Notes: generated from the sequence alone by a model not told the origin. A stretch of DNA of 64,000 nt from Pseudarthrobacter psychrotolerans (GCF_009911795.1 NZ_CP047898.1:2604001-2668000); one strand, 5' to 3'; counted from the first letter of the stretch, positions 29,487-39,241 are shown. Translations and numbers: made by a program.

Positions 29487-31295
29487 ATGGCCAAGCAGAC
29501 CTCATTTTTCAGATCCATCAGCCGTCTTTATCCTCACGTGAGGCCGATCATCCCCCGGCTGGTGATGGGGCTACTCTGCGCACTCCTGGCCAGCCTCGTG
29601 GCGCTGACCATTCCGCAGGTGCTGCGGGTCCTCGTGAATGAGTCCCTCAAACCCGGTGGCGTGTCGGACGCCGTCTGGACTGCCGCCGTCGTAATCCTGG
29701 TCCTGGGCATCGCCGAGGCGGGACTCGTGGCCCTCCGCCGGCAGTTTGTGATCAACCCGGCCACCACTGTGGAAACCCGGATGCGGGTCTCGCTGTACGG
29801 GCACCTGCAGGACCTGACCGTTTCCTTCCACGACCGCTGGGGCTCCGGCCAACTGCTGTCACGCGCCATGACGGACCTGAACTTCCTCCGCCGCTGGATG
29901 GCTTTCGGTGCCATCATGCTGGTGGTCACCACGCTCACGGTGGTCATTGGCATTGCGGTCATGTTCTCCATGAGCTGGCAGCTGGCCCTGATCTTCCTGG
30001 CCGCGGCGGTGCCCATCATGGCGTACGGTTTCCGGTTCCGGACCCGCTTCAGCAAGGTGGCGCGGCGGAGCCAGGACCAGGCCGGCGACCTCGCCACCAC
30101 TGTGGAGGAATCCGTCCACGGCATCCGCGTCCTGAAGGCCTTCGGCCGCAGCCGCGAGGCCCTGGAGAACTTCAACGAGCAGGCCGAGGAACTCCGCCAG
30201 ACGGAGATTGTGAAGGCAAAGCACCAGGCGACTTTCACCATGGTGGTCACCCTGCTGCCGGAACTCGCGCTCGGCGCCGGGCTGGTGGTGGGCGTGATGC
30301 TCTGCGCCAGCGGCCAGCTGAGCATCGGCGCCCTGGTGGCCTTCTTCGCCACAGCTGCGGTCATCGCGACGCCGGTGGAATTCTCCGGCATGCTACTGGC
30401 TATGGCACTCACTGCCAAGTCCGCCGTCGACCGCCACTTCGAGGTCATGGATTCGGTCAACACCATCACCAGTCCCCCGGAGCCGCGCACCCCCTCGCAG
30501 CTGAAGGGCGCGCTCAGCTTCAACAACGCCACGTTCGCGTTCGAGGACGCACCGGACAAACCCATCCTCAAAGAGATCAACCTGGACGTCCGGCCGGGTG
30601 AAACCATGGCACTGGTGGGCATCACGGGCAGCGGGAAGAGCGCGCTGATCCAGCTGGTCCCGCGCCTGTACGACGTCACCGACGGCTCCATCACCATCGA
30701 CGGCGTGGACCTGCGCGAGTTCGACGTCGACGGGCTCCGGCGGGTGGTGGGCGTCGCTTTTGAGGACACCACACTGTTCTCCAATTCGGTCCGCGACAAT
30801 GTGCTTCTCGGGGCGCCGGACCGCAGTGAGGAAGCCCTGGACGAAGCCCTGGATGTGGCGCAGGCGCACTTCGCGTACTCGCTGCCGGAAGGCGTGGATA
30901 CGCTCATCGGCGAGGAGGGCCTGAGCCTGTCCGGCGGGCAGCGGCAGCGGATTGCCCTGGCCCGGGCCATCGCGGCGCGGCCCCGGGTCCTGGTGCTGGA
31001 CGATCCGCTCTCGGCCCTGGACGTACACACCGAGGAGCTCGTGGAAACCAGGCTCCGCGCGGTCCTGAAGGACACCACCACCCTGATCGTCGCGCACCGC
31101 CCGTCCACCGTGGCGCTGGCCGACCGGGTGGCGCTGCTCGAAGAAGGCCGGATCGCCGCCGTCGGAACCCACACCGAACTTCTGGCGCACAACCCCCATT
31201 ACCGCTACGTCATCGCCAGCCTGGACCAGGAACCACGGGACCTGGATTCGGAGCTGTCCGAGCTTGAGGACGAGTCAAAGGACAGCATCCGATGA
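29487..31295 (+). CDS. ABC exporter subunit 1 (degenerate catalytic Glu)
   Basis: A 602-residue half-transporter: six membrane helices then an ATPase domain. Walker A is GITGSGKSA, the signature is LSGGQRQR, and Walker B reads [12 protein letters not shown]. Asp stands where the catalytic Glu should be, as in the degenerate site of heterodimeric exporters such as TM287/288. The stop overlaps the next gene by ATGA. The substrate (lipid, drug or peptide) is unknown. Confidence 0.9.
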   Translation: MAKQTSFFRSISRLYPHVRPIIPRLVMGLLCALLASLVALTIPQVLRVLVNESLKPGGVSDAVWTAAVVILVLGIAEAGLVALRRQFVINPATTVETRMRVSLYGHLQDLTVSFHDRWGSGQLLSRAMTDLNFLRRWMAFGAIMLVVTTLTVVIGIAVMFSMSWQLALIFLAAAVPIMAYGFRFRTRFSKVARRSQDQAGDLATTVEESVHGIRVLKAFGRSREALENFNEQAEELRQTEIVKAKHQATFTMVVTLLPELALGAGLVVGVMLCASGQLSIGALVAFFATAAVIATPVEFSGMLLAMALTAKSAVDRHFEVMDSVNTITSPPEPRTPSQLKGALSFNNATFAFEDAPDKPILKEINLDVRPGETMALVGITGSGKSALIQLVPRLYDVTDGSITIDGVDLREFDVDGLRRVVGVAFEDTTLFSNSVRDNVLLGAPDRSEEALDEALDVAQAHFAYSLPEGVDTLIGEEGLSLSGGQRQRIALARAIAARPRVLVLDDPLSALDVHTEELVETRLRAVLKDTTTLIVAHRPSTVALADRVALLEEGRIAAVGTHTELLAHNPHYRYVIASLDQEPRDLDSELSELEDESKDSIR

Positions 31296-33232
31296 GCAGC
31301 GCAACCTTCGGCACCGCCAATGAGGACAACACGCACCTCAGCAAGGCGGACAGCAAAACCGTACGACGGCGGTCACTCGCCCTTTTGGCCACGCTGATCC
31401 GTCCCGTGCGGCTCAGGTTCTGGCTGACCATCGCCACCGTGGTCCTGTCCCAGGCCGCGCGGGTCGCCGGGCCGGCGCTGATCGCGTTCGGCATCGACCA
31501 CGCGCTTCCCGCGCTGCAGGCGGGCGACAACCTCCCGCTGGTCCTCACCGGCGTCGCCTACCTGCTCGCGGCGATCGCGACGGCGGGGCTCACCGCCCTG
31601 TACGTCACCTCCACCGCGCGGCTCAGCCAGGCGATGCTGCTGGACCTGCGCGTCCGGGTCTTCCGGCACACGCAGCGCCTGAGCCTGGAGTTCCACGAGA
31701 AGTACACGTCCGGCCGGATCATTGCCCGGCAGACTTCGGACCTGGAGGCGCTGCGCGAACTCCTCGATTCCGGTGTCAGCTCCCTGGCCTCTGGGCTGCT
31801 GTTTATGGTCTTCACGGCCGTCACGGTGTTTGCCCTGGACTGGCGCAGCGGCCTGATCGTGCTGGCCGCGGGCGTCCCCATGTACTTCCTGTCGCGCTGG
31901 TACCAGAAGCACTCCCAGATCGTGTTCCGTGAGTCCCGCGTGGTCTCCGCCCGGCTGATTGTGCACTTTGTGGAAACCATGACCGGGATCCGCGCGGTGA
32001 AGGCCTTCCGCAAGGAAACCGAGAACGCCGGGAAGTACGGCCAGCTGTCCGAGGACTACCGGCTGGTCACCGTGCGCTCCATCAACCTCAACGGCATATT
32101 CCAGCCCGGCCTGGTGCTGATCGGCAACGTCTGCGTGGCCGTGGTGCTCCTGTTCGGCGGGTTCCGGGTCCTGGGCGGGGACCTCGCCGTGGGCGTGCTG
32201 CTGGCGCTGATGCTTTCCACCAAGCGCTTTTTCCAGCCGGTGGACCAGATGGCCATGTTCTACAACTCCTTCCAGAGTGCCCAGGCGGCCCTGGAGAAGG
32301 TCTCCGGCCTGCTGGAGGAGGTTCCCACGGTCCGCCCGCCCAAGAACCCCGTGGCGCTCCGCGATGCCCGGGGAACCATCGACTTCAAGGGTGTGGAGTT
32401 CGGCTACGGCGACGGCCCGGTCATCATTCCCGTCATGGACCTGCACATCCCTGCCGGCCAGACCGTGGCCCTGGTGGGGCAAACGGGCGCCGGCAAGTCG
32501 ACCCTGGCCAAGCTGATCGCCCGCTTCTACGACGTCTCCTCAGGCTCCCTGACCCTTGACGGAGTGGACCTGCGCAGCCTGACCACCACGGACCTGCGCC
32601 GGAACATCGTGATGGTCACCCAGGAGGCGTTCCTGTTCAGCGGCTCCGTGGCGGACAACATTGCCCTGGGCCGGCCCGAAGCAACCCGTTCGGAAATCGA
32701 GGATGCCGCCCGGGCCGTGGGCGCCCACGAATTCATTACCGAACTCCCCCAGGGCTATGACACGGATGTCAACAAACGCGGCGGCCGGGTGTCCTCCGGG
32801 CAACGGCAGCTGATCAGCTTCGCCCGGGCGTTCCTGGCCCGGCCTGCCGTGCTGATCCTGGACGAGGCCACCTCGTCCCTGGACATCCCCTCCGAGCGGC
32901 TCGTCCAGAGCGGGCTGGCGCGCCTTCTGCGGGCAACGTCCGACGCCGGCAGTCCGGCAGGCGCGCCGGACGCTGCTGAGGCGGGTTCGACTGCGGGGTC
33001 CGCCGCGGCCGGGTCTGCGGCGCCGGGCTCTGCGGCTGCCGGCTCTGCTGCTGCGGGAGGCGGCCGGACGGCGCTGATCATCGCGCACCGCCTCTCCACT
33101 GTCGAAACTGCCGACCGCGTCCTGGTGGTCCACGACGGCCGTGTGGTCGAGGACGGCACCCCCGCAGAGCTCATCGGCGGCGGCGGACGCTTCGCAGACC
33201 TCCATGGCGCCTGGAAGGACTCCCTGGTCTAG
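31292..33232 (+). CDS. ABC exporter subunit 2
   Basis: A 646-residue partner of the preceding subunit. Walker A is GQTGAGKST and Walker B ([12 protein letters not shown]) keeps the catalytic Glu, while the signature is the variant VSSGQRQ. A low-complexity insertion of about 40 Ala/Gly/Ser/Pro residues (near codons for [16 protein letters not shown]) interrupts the ATPase between the D-loop and the H-loop ([10 protein letters not shown]). Most relatives lack it. Confidence 0.9.
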   Translation: MSSATFGTANEDNTHLSKADSKTVRRRSLALLATLIRPVRLRFWLTIATVVLSQAARVAGPALIAFGIDHALPALQAGDNLPLVLTGVAYLLAAIATAGLTALYVTSTARLSQAMLLDLRVRVFRHTQRLSLEFHEKYTSGRIIARQTSDLEALRELLDSGVSSLASGLLFMVFTAVTVFALDWRSGLIVLAAGVPMYFLSRWYQKHSQIVFRESRVVSARLIVHFVETMTGIRAVKAFRKETENAGKYGQLSEDYRLVTVRSINLNGIFQPGLVLIGNVCVAVVLLFGGFRVLGGDLAVGVLLALMLSTKRFFQPVDQMAMFYNSFQSAQAALEKVSGLLEEVPTVRPPKNPVALRDARGTIDFKGVEFGYGDGPVIIPVMDLHIPAGQTVALVGQTGAGKSTLAKLIARFYDVSSGSLTLDGVDLRSLTTTDLRRNIVMVTQEAFLFSGSVADNIALGRPEATRSEIEDAARAVGAHEFITELPQGYDTDVNKRGGRVSSGQRQLISFARAFLARPAVLILDEATSSLDIPSERLVQSGLARLLRATSDAGSPAGAPDAAEAGSTAGSAAAGSAAPGSAAAGSAAAGGGRTALIIAHRLSTVETADRVLVVHDGRVVEDGTPAELIGGGGRFADLHGAWKDSLV

Positions 33233-33401
33233 GAATCTGGTGCCGTGTTGCCGCTGGGTTTCCCCAGCTTTGGGCAGCGACGACGGCGTGTTGAGCGGGA
33301 CACTCGGCAAACCTGAGCAAACCTGGGGGATCCCCGCGGCCGCCGATTTCGCATCCGGGCCTGGCGTCGGCTATTCTTGTAAAGTTGCTTTTGCAGCGGA
33401 T

Positions 33402-33478
33402 CGGGATGTGGCGCAGCTTGGTAGCGCGCGTCGTTCGGGACGACGAGGTCGCAGGTTCAAATCCTGTCATCCCGACCA
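33402..33478 (+). tRNA. tRNA-Pro (anticodon CGG)
   Basis: The acceptor stem CGGGATG pairs with CATCCCG. The anticodon arm CGTCG-TTCGGGA-CGACG shows anticodon CGG (codon CCG). The T arm has GGTTCAAATCC and CCA is encoded at 33476-33478. Confidence 0.95.
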
Positions 33479-33484
33479 ATTGAA

Positions 33485-33514
33485 AGAGGGTCTCCCCCAG
33501 GGGAGGCCCTCTTT
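33485..33514 (+). terminator. terminator of tRNA-Pro
   Basis: AAGAGGGTCTCC pairs with GGAGGCCCTCTT (one wobble) and is followed by TTTT-type sequence, 6 bases after the tRNA. Confidence 0.8.
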
Positions 33515-33575
33515 TGCATCTCCCGGCCGTCACGGAACCGGCCGGAGAACAGTCACGTATCCGGACAAAGAAATA

Positions 33576-33606
33576 GCCCCGGGGCATGATGACCATGCCC
33601 CGGGGC
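33576..33606 (-). terminator. terminator of the peptide gene
   Basis: GCCCCGGGGCAT at 33576-33587 pairs perfectly with 33595-33606 across a 7-base loop. On the minus strand it is followed by TATTTCTTTG. It lies 21 bases after the stop of the small secreted peptide gene. Confidence 0.75.
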
Positions 33607-33627
33607 CGCGCCCCCTAAGAGGATTCC

Positions 33628-33840
33628 TTACATCGGGTCGGGCCAGTTGCCCACGTATGTGGTGTAGGTCGTGCCGGTCTTGTCCTTGACGGGCTTGGAC
33701 ATGGGATCAGGCCAGTTGCCAACGGCTACGGATACGCCGGTGGTGTCGGCGATGGAACCTGCCGACAGGACAGCCGGGGCCGCCGCAGAAAATGCCAAGG
33801 CAGCAGCGAGTACGCCAGCGGCCGCAATCTTCTTCAACAT
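33628..33840 (-). CDS. small secreted peptide precursor with duplicated VGNWPDPM (putative pheromone)
   Basis: A 70-residue protein. A Sec-type signal peptide (MLKKIAAAGVLAAALAFSA, cleavage probably after the APAVLSA segment) is followed by about 40 residues holding VGNWPDPM twice, at 40-47 and 63-70. The second copy ends the protein. The two copies are encoded by different codons (GTT/GTG, CCT/CCC, GAT/GAC, CCC/CCG) without any residue change. ATG 33840 follows GAGGA. The gene has its own terminator and diverges from an HTH-TPR regulator. I infer a signalling peptide released from the C-terminal repeats; activity is unproven. Confidence 0.75.
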   Translation of the reverse strand: MLKKIAAAGVLAAALAFSAAAPAVLSAGSIADTTGVSVAVGNWPDPMSKPVKDKTGTTYTTYVGNWPDPM

Positions 33841-33972
33841 ATAAGTTCCTCAATACGAGTCGGATTCGTTACAAAGTCAGCACTGTCCTTGTTGACATAC
33901 ATTGTAAAATGTTTTCCACAGGGACTGTCAAGCATTGAGTACAAAGACTGTCCAGAATTAGGAGGAAAACCC
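33841..33972. promoter_or_regulatory. shared divergent regulatory region of peptide and HTH-TPR genes
   Basis: This 132-bp, relatively AT-rich region contains ACTGTC three times in direct orientation (33882-33887, 33924-33929, 33947-33952). Two of these lie in related longer repeats beginning ACAAAG (33871, 33941). A 14-bp dyad ACATT-GTAA-AATGT lies at 33899-33912. Minus-strand TTGACA with TACAAT 19 bp downstream is a possible promoter for the peptide gene. These are candidate binding sites for the adjacent regulator. Confidence 0.5.
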
Positions 33973-35247
33973 GTGGGCAACGGATTCGGGGAGAAGCTCC
34001 GTGCGGAGCGTCTCGAACGTGGGCTGACACAGGCTGAACTGGGCAGGGACCTGTATTCCCCCAGTTATATCTCCCTCCTCGAAACCGGCCGCCGCGAGCC
34101 GACGGCCGAAGTGATCGAGGAGCTTGCCCGCAGGCTGGAGCTGGCGCCCAAGGCGCTGGAAGCCTGGAGCCAGCCCATCACAGTCAGCGACGCCGAGTAC
34201 GTCCTGGCCGGCCTCTACGCACGCCAGGCCTGGGACCTCAGGGACTATCCGCTGGCTGCCACGCACGCAGCCAACGCAGCCCAGATAGCCCTGGAGGGCA
34301 AGAACACCAGCGCGTGGTGGAACATGACCTACATGCAGGCCGAATGCCTGATCAAACAGGGCAACTGGCAGGAATGCCAAAAGATCATGCAGCACCTCCT
34401 GGAGCACCCGATGGCCACCGAGTCTGCCGGCCTGGCCGTCCGTGCCCGCCAGATGCTAGCCGCTATCTGCCAGGGACAGGGCCAGCTGAGCACTGCCGTG
34501 GAGCATGCCCTGGCGGCCGTCCAACTTTGCGGCCAGCTGCCCAACGGTTCCACCCTGATCATCGGCGCCTACCGTGCGCTGATCGGCGCGCTGGCGGAGA
34601 GCGGCCGCCTGGACGAAGCCTGGAAATACTGCCAGGCCATGAATGACCAGATGGACGAGCACTCCATGTCCCAGCTCGCCGGTGAGGTTGCCTGGGTGAT
34701 CGGCAACGTGGCCTTTATGCGGCACGATTACCCCGAGGGCATCAACTACCACGAGCGCGCCGCCCGGATGCTGTCTCCAGCCAACGACATCGATCTGTGG
34801 GCCCGTTTCAACAAGGCCTCGGCCGCCGTCCGGCTGTCCTCCGGAATCGTTGAACCGGAAACGCTCTCCAGCATCGAGCGCGCCGAACTGGCGCTGTCCA
34901 TTGTGGGCGGCAACAAGAGCGACGAGCTGGAAGTTGCGTTCATCCGGGCGCGCTGGCTGTATCTCACCGGCGACATCGTGGCTGCCATCAACAAGCTCCG
35001 CGAGATCCACTCGGAACTGGGGGCTCTGGCCAAGCACACGGCAGGGGAGGTCTCACTCCTGCTGGGCAAATCGCTGAAGGCTGCCGGCGAGTCCGACGAA
35101 GCCCTGGTCTACCTCGAAGAAGCGCAGAAGGCCTTCAGCGCCGCGGGAGCCTCGGACCGCGTCCAGCAGGCGCTGGACGCGGTCCTTGAGATCAGGCTTG
35201 CCCAGCAGCGGGCCGCCGCAGCAGCGAAGGACTCCAAGGCAAGCTAG
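33973..35247 (+). CDS. HTH-TPR transcriptional regulator (RRNPP-like architecture)
   Basis: A 424-residue protein. An N-terminal XRE-type helix-turn-helix (LRAERLERGLTQAELGRDLY ... ISLLETGRREPT) is followed by about 350 residues of helical repeats of TPR type (for example ALIGALAESGRLDEAWKYCQ and LGKSLKAAGESDEALVYLEE). This is the architecture of peptide-sensing Rgg/PlcR/AimR-type receptors. GTG 33973 is chosen because AGGAGG lies 7 bases upstream; the 28-residue upstream extension overlaps the operator region. It is divergent from the peptide precursor, its likely ligand. Confidence 0.85.
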   Translation: MGNGFGEKLRAERLERGLTQAELGRDLYSPSYISLLETGRREPTAEVIEELARRLELAPKALEAWSQPITVSDAEYVLAGLYARQAWDLRDYPLAATHAANAAQIALEGKNTSAWWNMTYMQAECLIKQGNWQECQKIMQHLLEHPMATESAGLAVRARQMLAAICQGQGQLSTAVEHALAAVQLCGQLPNGSTLIIGAYRALIGALAESGRLDEAWKYCQAMNDQMDEHSMSQLAGEVAWVIGNVAFMRHDYPEGINYHERAARMLSPANDIDLWARFNKASAAVRLSSGIVEPETLSSIERAELALSIVGGNKSDELEVAFIRARWLYLTGDIVAAINKLREIHSELGALAKHTAGEVSLLLGKSLKAAGESDEALVYLEEAQKAFSAAGASDRVQQALDAVLEIRLAQQRAAAAAKDSKAS

Positions 35248-35250
35248 GAC

Positions 35251-35275
35251 CGGGCCCGGCGCGAAGCCGGGCCCG
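35251..35275. terminator. hairpin between convergent regulator and purC
   Basis: CGGGCCCGGC and GCCGGGCCCG form a perfect 10-bp stem with a GCGAA loop between the regulator stop and the purC stop. There is no T tract. Confidence 0.6.
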
Positions 35276-35286
35276 TCAATGGCCGT

Positions 35287-36240
35287 CTAGGCGAACGTCC
35301 TGCCCGTGATTTTCTCGTAGGCCTCGACGTAGCGGCTGCGGGTCCGGGCCACCACGTCTGCCGGCAGGGCGGGCGGTGCCACATCGGAGGACCGGTCCCA
35401 GCCTGATTCGGCCGACGTCAGCCAGTCGCGCACATACTGTTTGTCGTAAGAGGGCTGCGCCTTGCCCGGCTCATACGTGGCTGCATCCCAGAAACGGGAG
35501 GAATCCGGCGTCAGGACCTCGTCGCCCAGGGTGATGGCCCCGGACCCGGCGTCGTAGCCGAACTCCACCTTGGTGTCGGCCAGGATGATGCCGCGTTCGC
35601 GGGCGATCTGCTCGGCGCCCGTGTAGATCTTGAGCGTCAGCTCGCTGAGGCGTGCGGCGATGTCGTCCCCCACCATGGCCACAACATCGTTGTAGGAGAT
35701 GTTCTCGTCGTGCTCGCCCACCTCGGCCTTGGCAGACGGCGTGAAGATCGCCTGTTCCAGCCGGGATCCGTCCACCAGGCCCGGCGCGAGCGGAATCTCG
35801 CAGACTGTCCCCCTGGCCTGGTACTCCAGCAGTCCGGAGCCGGTGAGGTAGCCGCGGGCGATGCATTCCACGGGGAACATGTCCAGCTTCCGGCAGATCA
35901 TCGCGCGGCCTTCCACGGCCGCGGGCACGCCGTCTTCCACGGTGGATGCCAGCACGTGGTGGACCACGTCAAGCTGGTCGAACCACCACAGGCTCAGCTG
36001 CGTGAGGATGCGGCCCTTGTCCGGGATTTCGCTGGCCAGCACGTGGTCGTAGGCGCTGATGCGGTCGCTGGCCACCACCAGGACACAGTCCTGGCCCACC
36101 TGCTGGCGGACGGCTTCGTCCGCCGGTTCGTAGAGGTCGCGGACCTTGCCGGAGTATACGTGCGTCCAGCCCGGCAGGTCCAGGGTTTCGGTGCTGAAGC
36201 CGCGGGGCTGCTGTGGTTCCGGAGCGGAGTTCTCAGTCAT
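35287..36240 (-). CDS. purC: SAICAR synthase (phosphoribosylaminoimidazole-succinocarboxamide synthase)
   Basis: A 317-residue purine-biosynthesis enzyme that joins CAIR with aspartate. It has YSGKVRDLYE near the N-terminus, VVASDRISAYDHVL, ARGYLTGSGLLEYQ and the C-terminal signature LADTKVEFGYD. The ATG at 36240 is one base after the purD stop, so the two are co-transcribed. Confidence 0.95.
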   Translation of the reverse strand: MTENSAPEPQQPRGFSTETLDLPGWTHVYSGKVRDLYEPADEAVRQQVGQDCVLVVASDRISAYDHVLASEIPDKGRILTQLSLWWFDQLDVVHHVLASTVEDGVPAAVEGRAMICRKLDMFPVECIARGYLTGSGLLEYQARGTVCEIPLAPGLVDGSRLEQAIFTPSAKAEVGEHDENISYNDVVAMVGDDIAARLSELTLKIYTGAEQIARERGIILADTKVEFGYDAGSGAITLGDEVLTPDSSRFWDAATYEPGKAQPSYDKQYVRDWLTSAESGWDRSSDVAPPALPADVVARTRSRYVEAYEKITGRTFA

Positions 36241-36241
36241 G

Positions 36242-37558
36242 TTATGCCTTCGCCTTCGTGACAGGGAGCGCTCCGGTTGCATTGGAGGCAACCTTGATCT
36301 CGCCGCGGGCGGCCTTGCGGCCGATGTCCGTCCGGAACTGGGAGCCTTCCAGCTGAACCAGCTCCACGCCGTCGTACGCCCGTTCCCGGGCCTCCACGAG
36401 GTCGCTGCCGAGGGCAACAACGGCGAGTACGCGGCCGCCGGCCGAGATCACCTTGCCGTCGTCGTCGAGCGCGGTGCCCGCGTGGATCACGTGCACGCCG
36501 TCGAGCTCATCCACCTTCTTGAGTCCGCGGATGCGGTCACCGGTCCGCGGGGAGTCCGGGTAGTTTTCGGACGCGACGACGACGGCGACGGCCGTCTCCT
36601 TGGACCAGCGCAGCTCGTCTGCCTTGTCCAGTTCGCCCTTTGCGGCTGCCAGCAGCAGCGCACCGAGGGGGGTTTTGAGCCGGGCCAGCACGGCCTGGGT
36701 CTCGGGGTCGCCGAAGCGGACGTTGAATTCGATGACGCGGGTGCCGCGGGTGGTCAGGGCCAGGCCAACAAACAGCACACCCACAAACGGGGTGCCGCGG
36801 TTCGCCATCTCGTTGACCGTGGGCTGGGCCACCCGGTCGATGACTTCCTGGACCAGTCCGGCGGGGGCCCATTCCAGCGGGGTGTACGCACCCATGCCGC
36901 CGGTGTTGGGGCCTTCGTCGTTGTCGAAGATGCGCTTGAAATCCTGCGCCGGGGACAGCGCCACGGTGTTGCGGCCGTCGCACAGGACAAAAACGGAGAC
37001 CTCGGGGCCATCGAGGAATTCCTCTATCACCACGGTGCCGGCGGCGTCGAAGCACGTCTGCGCGTGGGCCAGGGCTTCGTCGCGGTTGTTGGTGACCACA
37101 ACGCCCTTGCCGGCCGCGAGGCCGTCGTCCTTCACCACGTAGGGTGCGCCGAAGGTGTCCAGGGCCGCGGCCGCTTCCTCGGCGTTTGTGGCCACCATCG
37201 CCATGGCCGTGGGGACTCCAGCTTCCGCCATGACTTCCTTGGCGAACGCTTTGGAGGCTTCCAGCTGGGCCGCTGCCTTGCTGGGGCCAAAGACCGGAAT
37301 ACCGGCGTCGCGGACGGTGTCGGACACTCCGGCAGCAAGGGGAGCCTCGGGGCCCACCACCACCAGGTCCACGCCGAGCTTGGTGGCAAGCGCCGCGACG
37401 GCCGCAGGATCATTCCCGTCAATATTGTGGGTGGGGACCAGCTTGCTGATGCCGGCGTTGCCGGGAGCTGCATGGACCTCGGAAACGTTGGGGTCGGCGA
37501 GCAGGGAGCGGACAATGGCGTGTTCGCGGCCTCCGGGGCCAATGACGAGTACCTTCAC
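36242..37558 (-). CDS. purD: phosphoribosylamine-glycine ligase
   Basis: A 438-residue ATP-grasp enzyme of purine synthesis. It has VLVIGPGGREHAIVRSLL at the N-terminus, VVKDDGLAAGKGVVV in the ATP-grasp fold and FNVRFGDPETQ near the metal site. The frame is open far upstream over the divergent gene, but GTG 37558 with TTGGAG just before it gives the standard N-terminus and length. Confidence 0.95.
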   Translation of the reverse strand: MKVLVIGPGGREHAIVRSLLADPNVSEVHAAPGNAGISKLVPTHNIDGNDPAAVAALATKLGVDLVVVGPEAPLAAGVSDTVRDAGIPVFGPSKAAAQLEASKAFAKEVMAEAGVPTAMAMVATNAEEAAAALDTFGAPYVVKDDGLAAGKGVVVTNNRDEALAHAQTCFDAAGTVVIEEFLDGPEVSVFVLCDGRNTVALSPAQDFKRIFDNDEGPNTGGMGAYTPLEWAPAGLVQEVIDRVAQPTVNEMANRGTPFVGVLFVGLALTTRGTRVIEFNVRFGDPETQAVLARLKTPLGALLLAAAKGELDKADELRWSKETAVAVVVASENYPDSPRTGDRIRGLKKVDELDGVHVIHAGTALDDDGKVISAGGRVLAVVALGSDLVEARERAYDGVELVQLEGSQFRTDIGRKAARGEIKVASNATGALPVTKAKA

Positions 37559-37663
37559 AGTCTCCAAGGGTACTTTGTGCACCCTGCCCTTTCCTAAGGG
37601 GGGTGTTCCTAAGCTGTGTCCTCGCCCGGCCATCCCTGCGGCCCGCCGCAACGAATCCAAGGC

Positions 37664-39241
37664 ATGAAGAAGCTTCTGAACTGGCTCAAGAGTCCCGCCG
37701 CAATGGCCGCGCTGGCAGGCGTGGCGGCTGCCGCCGTCGTACTTTCCGTTGCAGAACTGATCGGAGCGTTCTTTACCGCCCGGGCTACCCCGGTGATCGC
37801 GCTGGGGTCCACCTTCATCGACTTCACCCCGCTGTGGATGAAGAACTTTGCCGTCGAAACGTTCGGCACCAATGACAAAGCAGCCCTGTTCGCGGGGATG
37901 GGCCTGACCATCTTCCTGCTGGCCTGCGTGCTGGGTGTGGTGGCCTACCGCAAGTGGGCGCTGGGCGTGGCCGGCGTGCTGCTGATGGGCGCGGTGATCG
38001 TGATCAGTGTGGTGACACGGGCCAGCGTGAAACCGTTGGATGCCATCCCCACCGTGCTGGGAACAGTGGCCGGGCTGGTGGTGCTGCGGCTGCTGATCGC
38101 CCCGCTCTGGCGGCTGAAGTCCTGGCCCGAGGCACCCGCCGACACGGGTGCCGAGGAACCTGACCGGCCCGCCACCAGCCGCCGCCGCTTCTTCGCCGCC
38201 GCCGGAATCACAGTGATCGGCGCCGGCATCGCGGCCACAGGCGGACGCCTGCTCAGTGCCGCGCGCAGCAACATCTCCAAGGCCCGCGAGGCCCTGCAGC
38301 TGCCCACCCCGGCAAAGGCCGCCGCGGCTGTGCCCGCCGGTGTCCAGTCGCCCGCTGCCGGCGTCGGCCCGTGGCTGACCCCGAACGGTGACTTCTACCG
38401 GATCGACACCGCCCTGAGCGTTCCGGAAATCAACGCCGATGACTGGGAGCTCCGGGTGCACGGGCTGGTGGAGCAGGAGGTCCGCCTCACGTTCCAGGAC
38501 CTGCTCGACGCCGACCTCATCGAATCGCACGTGACCCTCACCTGTGTCTCCAATCCCGTGGGCGGCAACCTCGCCGGTAATGCGCGCTGGCTCGGCCTGC
38601 CCATCCGCGAGGTCCTCAAGCGGGCACGTCCCAAGGACGGCGCGGACATGGTGCTGTCGACCTCGATCGATGGCTTCAGTGCCTCCACGCCGCTGGAAGT
38701 CCTGCAGGATGACCGCGACGCCATGCTGGCGATCGGCATGAACGGCGAGCCCCTGCCGCTGGAGCACGGCTACCCGGTGCGCATGGTGGTCCCCGGGCTG
38801 TACGGCTTTGTCTCCGCCACCAAGTGGGTGGTGGACCTGGAAGTGACACGGTTCGCGGACAGCAAGGCCTACTGGACCCAGCGCGGCTGGTCCGAGCGCG
38901 GCCCCATCAAGACCATGGCACGGGTGGAAGTCCCGAAGTCCTTCGCCAAGGTGCCGGCCGGCCGGGTGGCGATCGGCGGCACTGCGTGGGCACAGACCCG
39001 GGGCATCACCAAGGTGGAAGTCCAGATCGACAACAACCCCTGGGCCGAGGCCGTCCTGTCCACCGAGGCGTCCCTCATCACGTGGCGCCAGTGGTCCTTC
39101 GACTGGGAAGCCACGCCCGGACCGCACTACATCAAGGTGCGCGCCACTGACGGAACAGGCGAGGTCCAGACCGATCAGCGGGCCGATCCGGTACCCGACG
39201 GAGCCTCCGGCTGGCAGTCCGTCATGGTCACCGTGGAGTAG
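37664..39241 (+). CDS. membrane-anchored molybdopterin-dependent oxidoreductase
   Basis: A 525-residue protein of the sulfite-oxidase fold. Four to five N-terminal membrane helices (to about residue 150) precede a TSRRRFF twin-arginine-like segment. The catalytic domain has the molybdenum-ligating Cys in HVTLTCVSNPVGGNLAG, and a C-terminal dimerisation domain follows. It probably faces outside the membrane. The electron acceptor and substrate are not evident. The ATG at 37664 follows AAGG. Confidence 0.87.
   Translation: MKKLLNWLKSPAAMAALAGVAAAAVVLSVAELIGAFFTARATPVIALGSTFIDFTPLWMKNFAVETFGTNDKAALFAGMGLTIFLLACVLGVVAYRKWALGVAGVLLMGAVIVISVVTRASVKPLDAIPTVLGTVAGLVVLRLLIAPLWRLKSWPEAPADTGAEEPDRPATSRRRFFAAAGITVIGAGIAATGGRLLSAARSNISKAREALQLPTPAKAAAAVPAGVQSPAAGVGPWLTPNGDFYRIDTALSVPEINADDWELRVHGLVEQEVRLTFQDLLDADLIESHVTLTCVSNPVGGNLAGNARWLGLPIREVLKRARPKDGADMVLSTSIDGFSASTPLEVLQDDRDAMLAIGMNGEPLPLEHGYPVRMVVPGLYGFVSATKWVVDLEVTRFADSKAYWTQRGWSERGPIKTMARVEVPKSFAKVPAGRVAIGGTAWAQTRGITKVEVQIDNNPWAEAVLSTEASLITWRQWSFDWEATPGPHYIKVRATDGTGEVQTDQRADPVPDGASGWQSVMVTVE

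Noticed and set aside
29534..31192. 552-codon frame antisense to the first ABC exporter subunit
   Set aside because: A Ser/Arg/Thr-rich shadow frame without a ribosome-binding site. The sense strand carries all ABC motifs.
29487..33232. ABC exporter as the dedicated exporter of the VGNWPDPM peptide
   Set aside because: The peptide has its own Sec signal sequence, the exporter lacks a peptidase domain, and a tRNA gene with a terminator separates the two.
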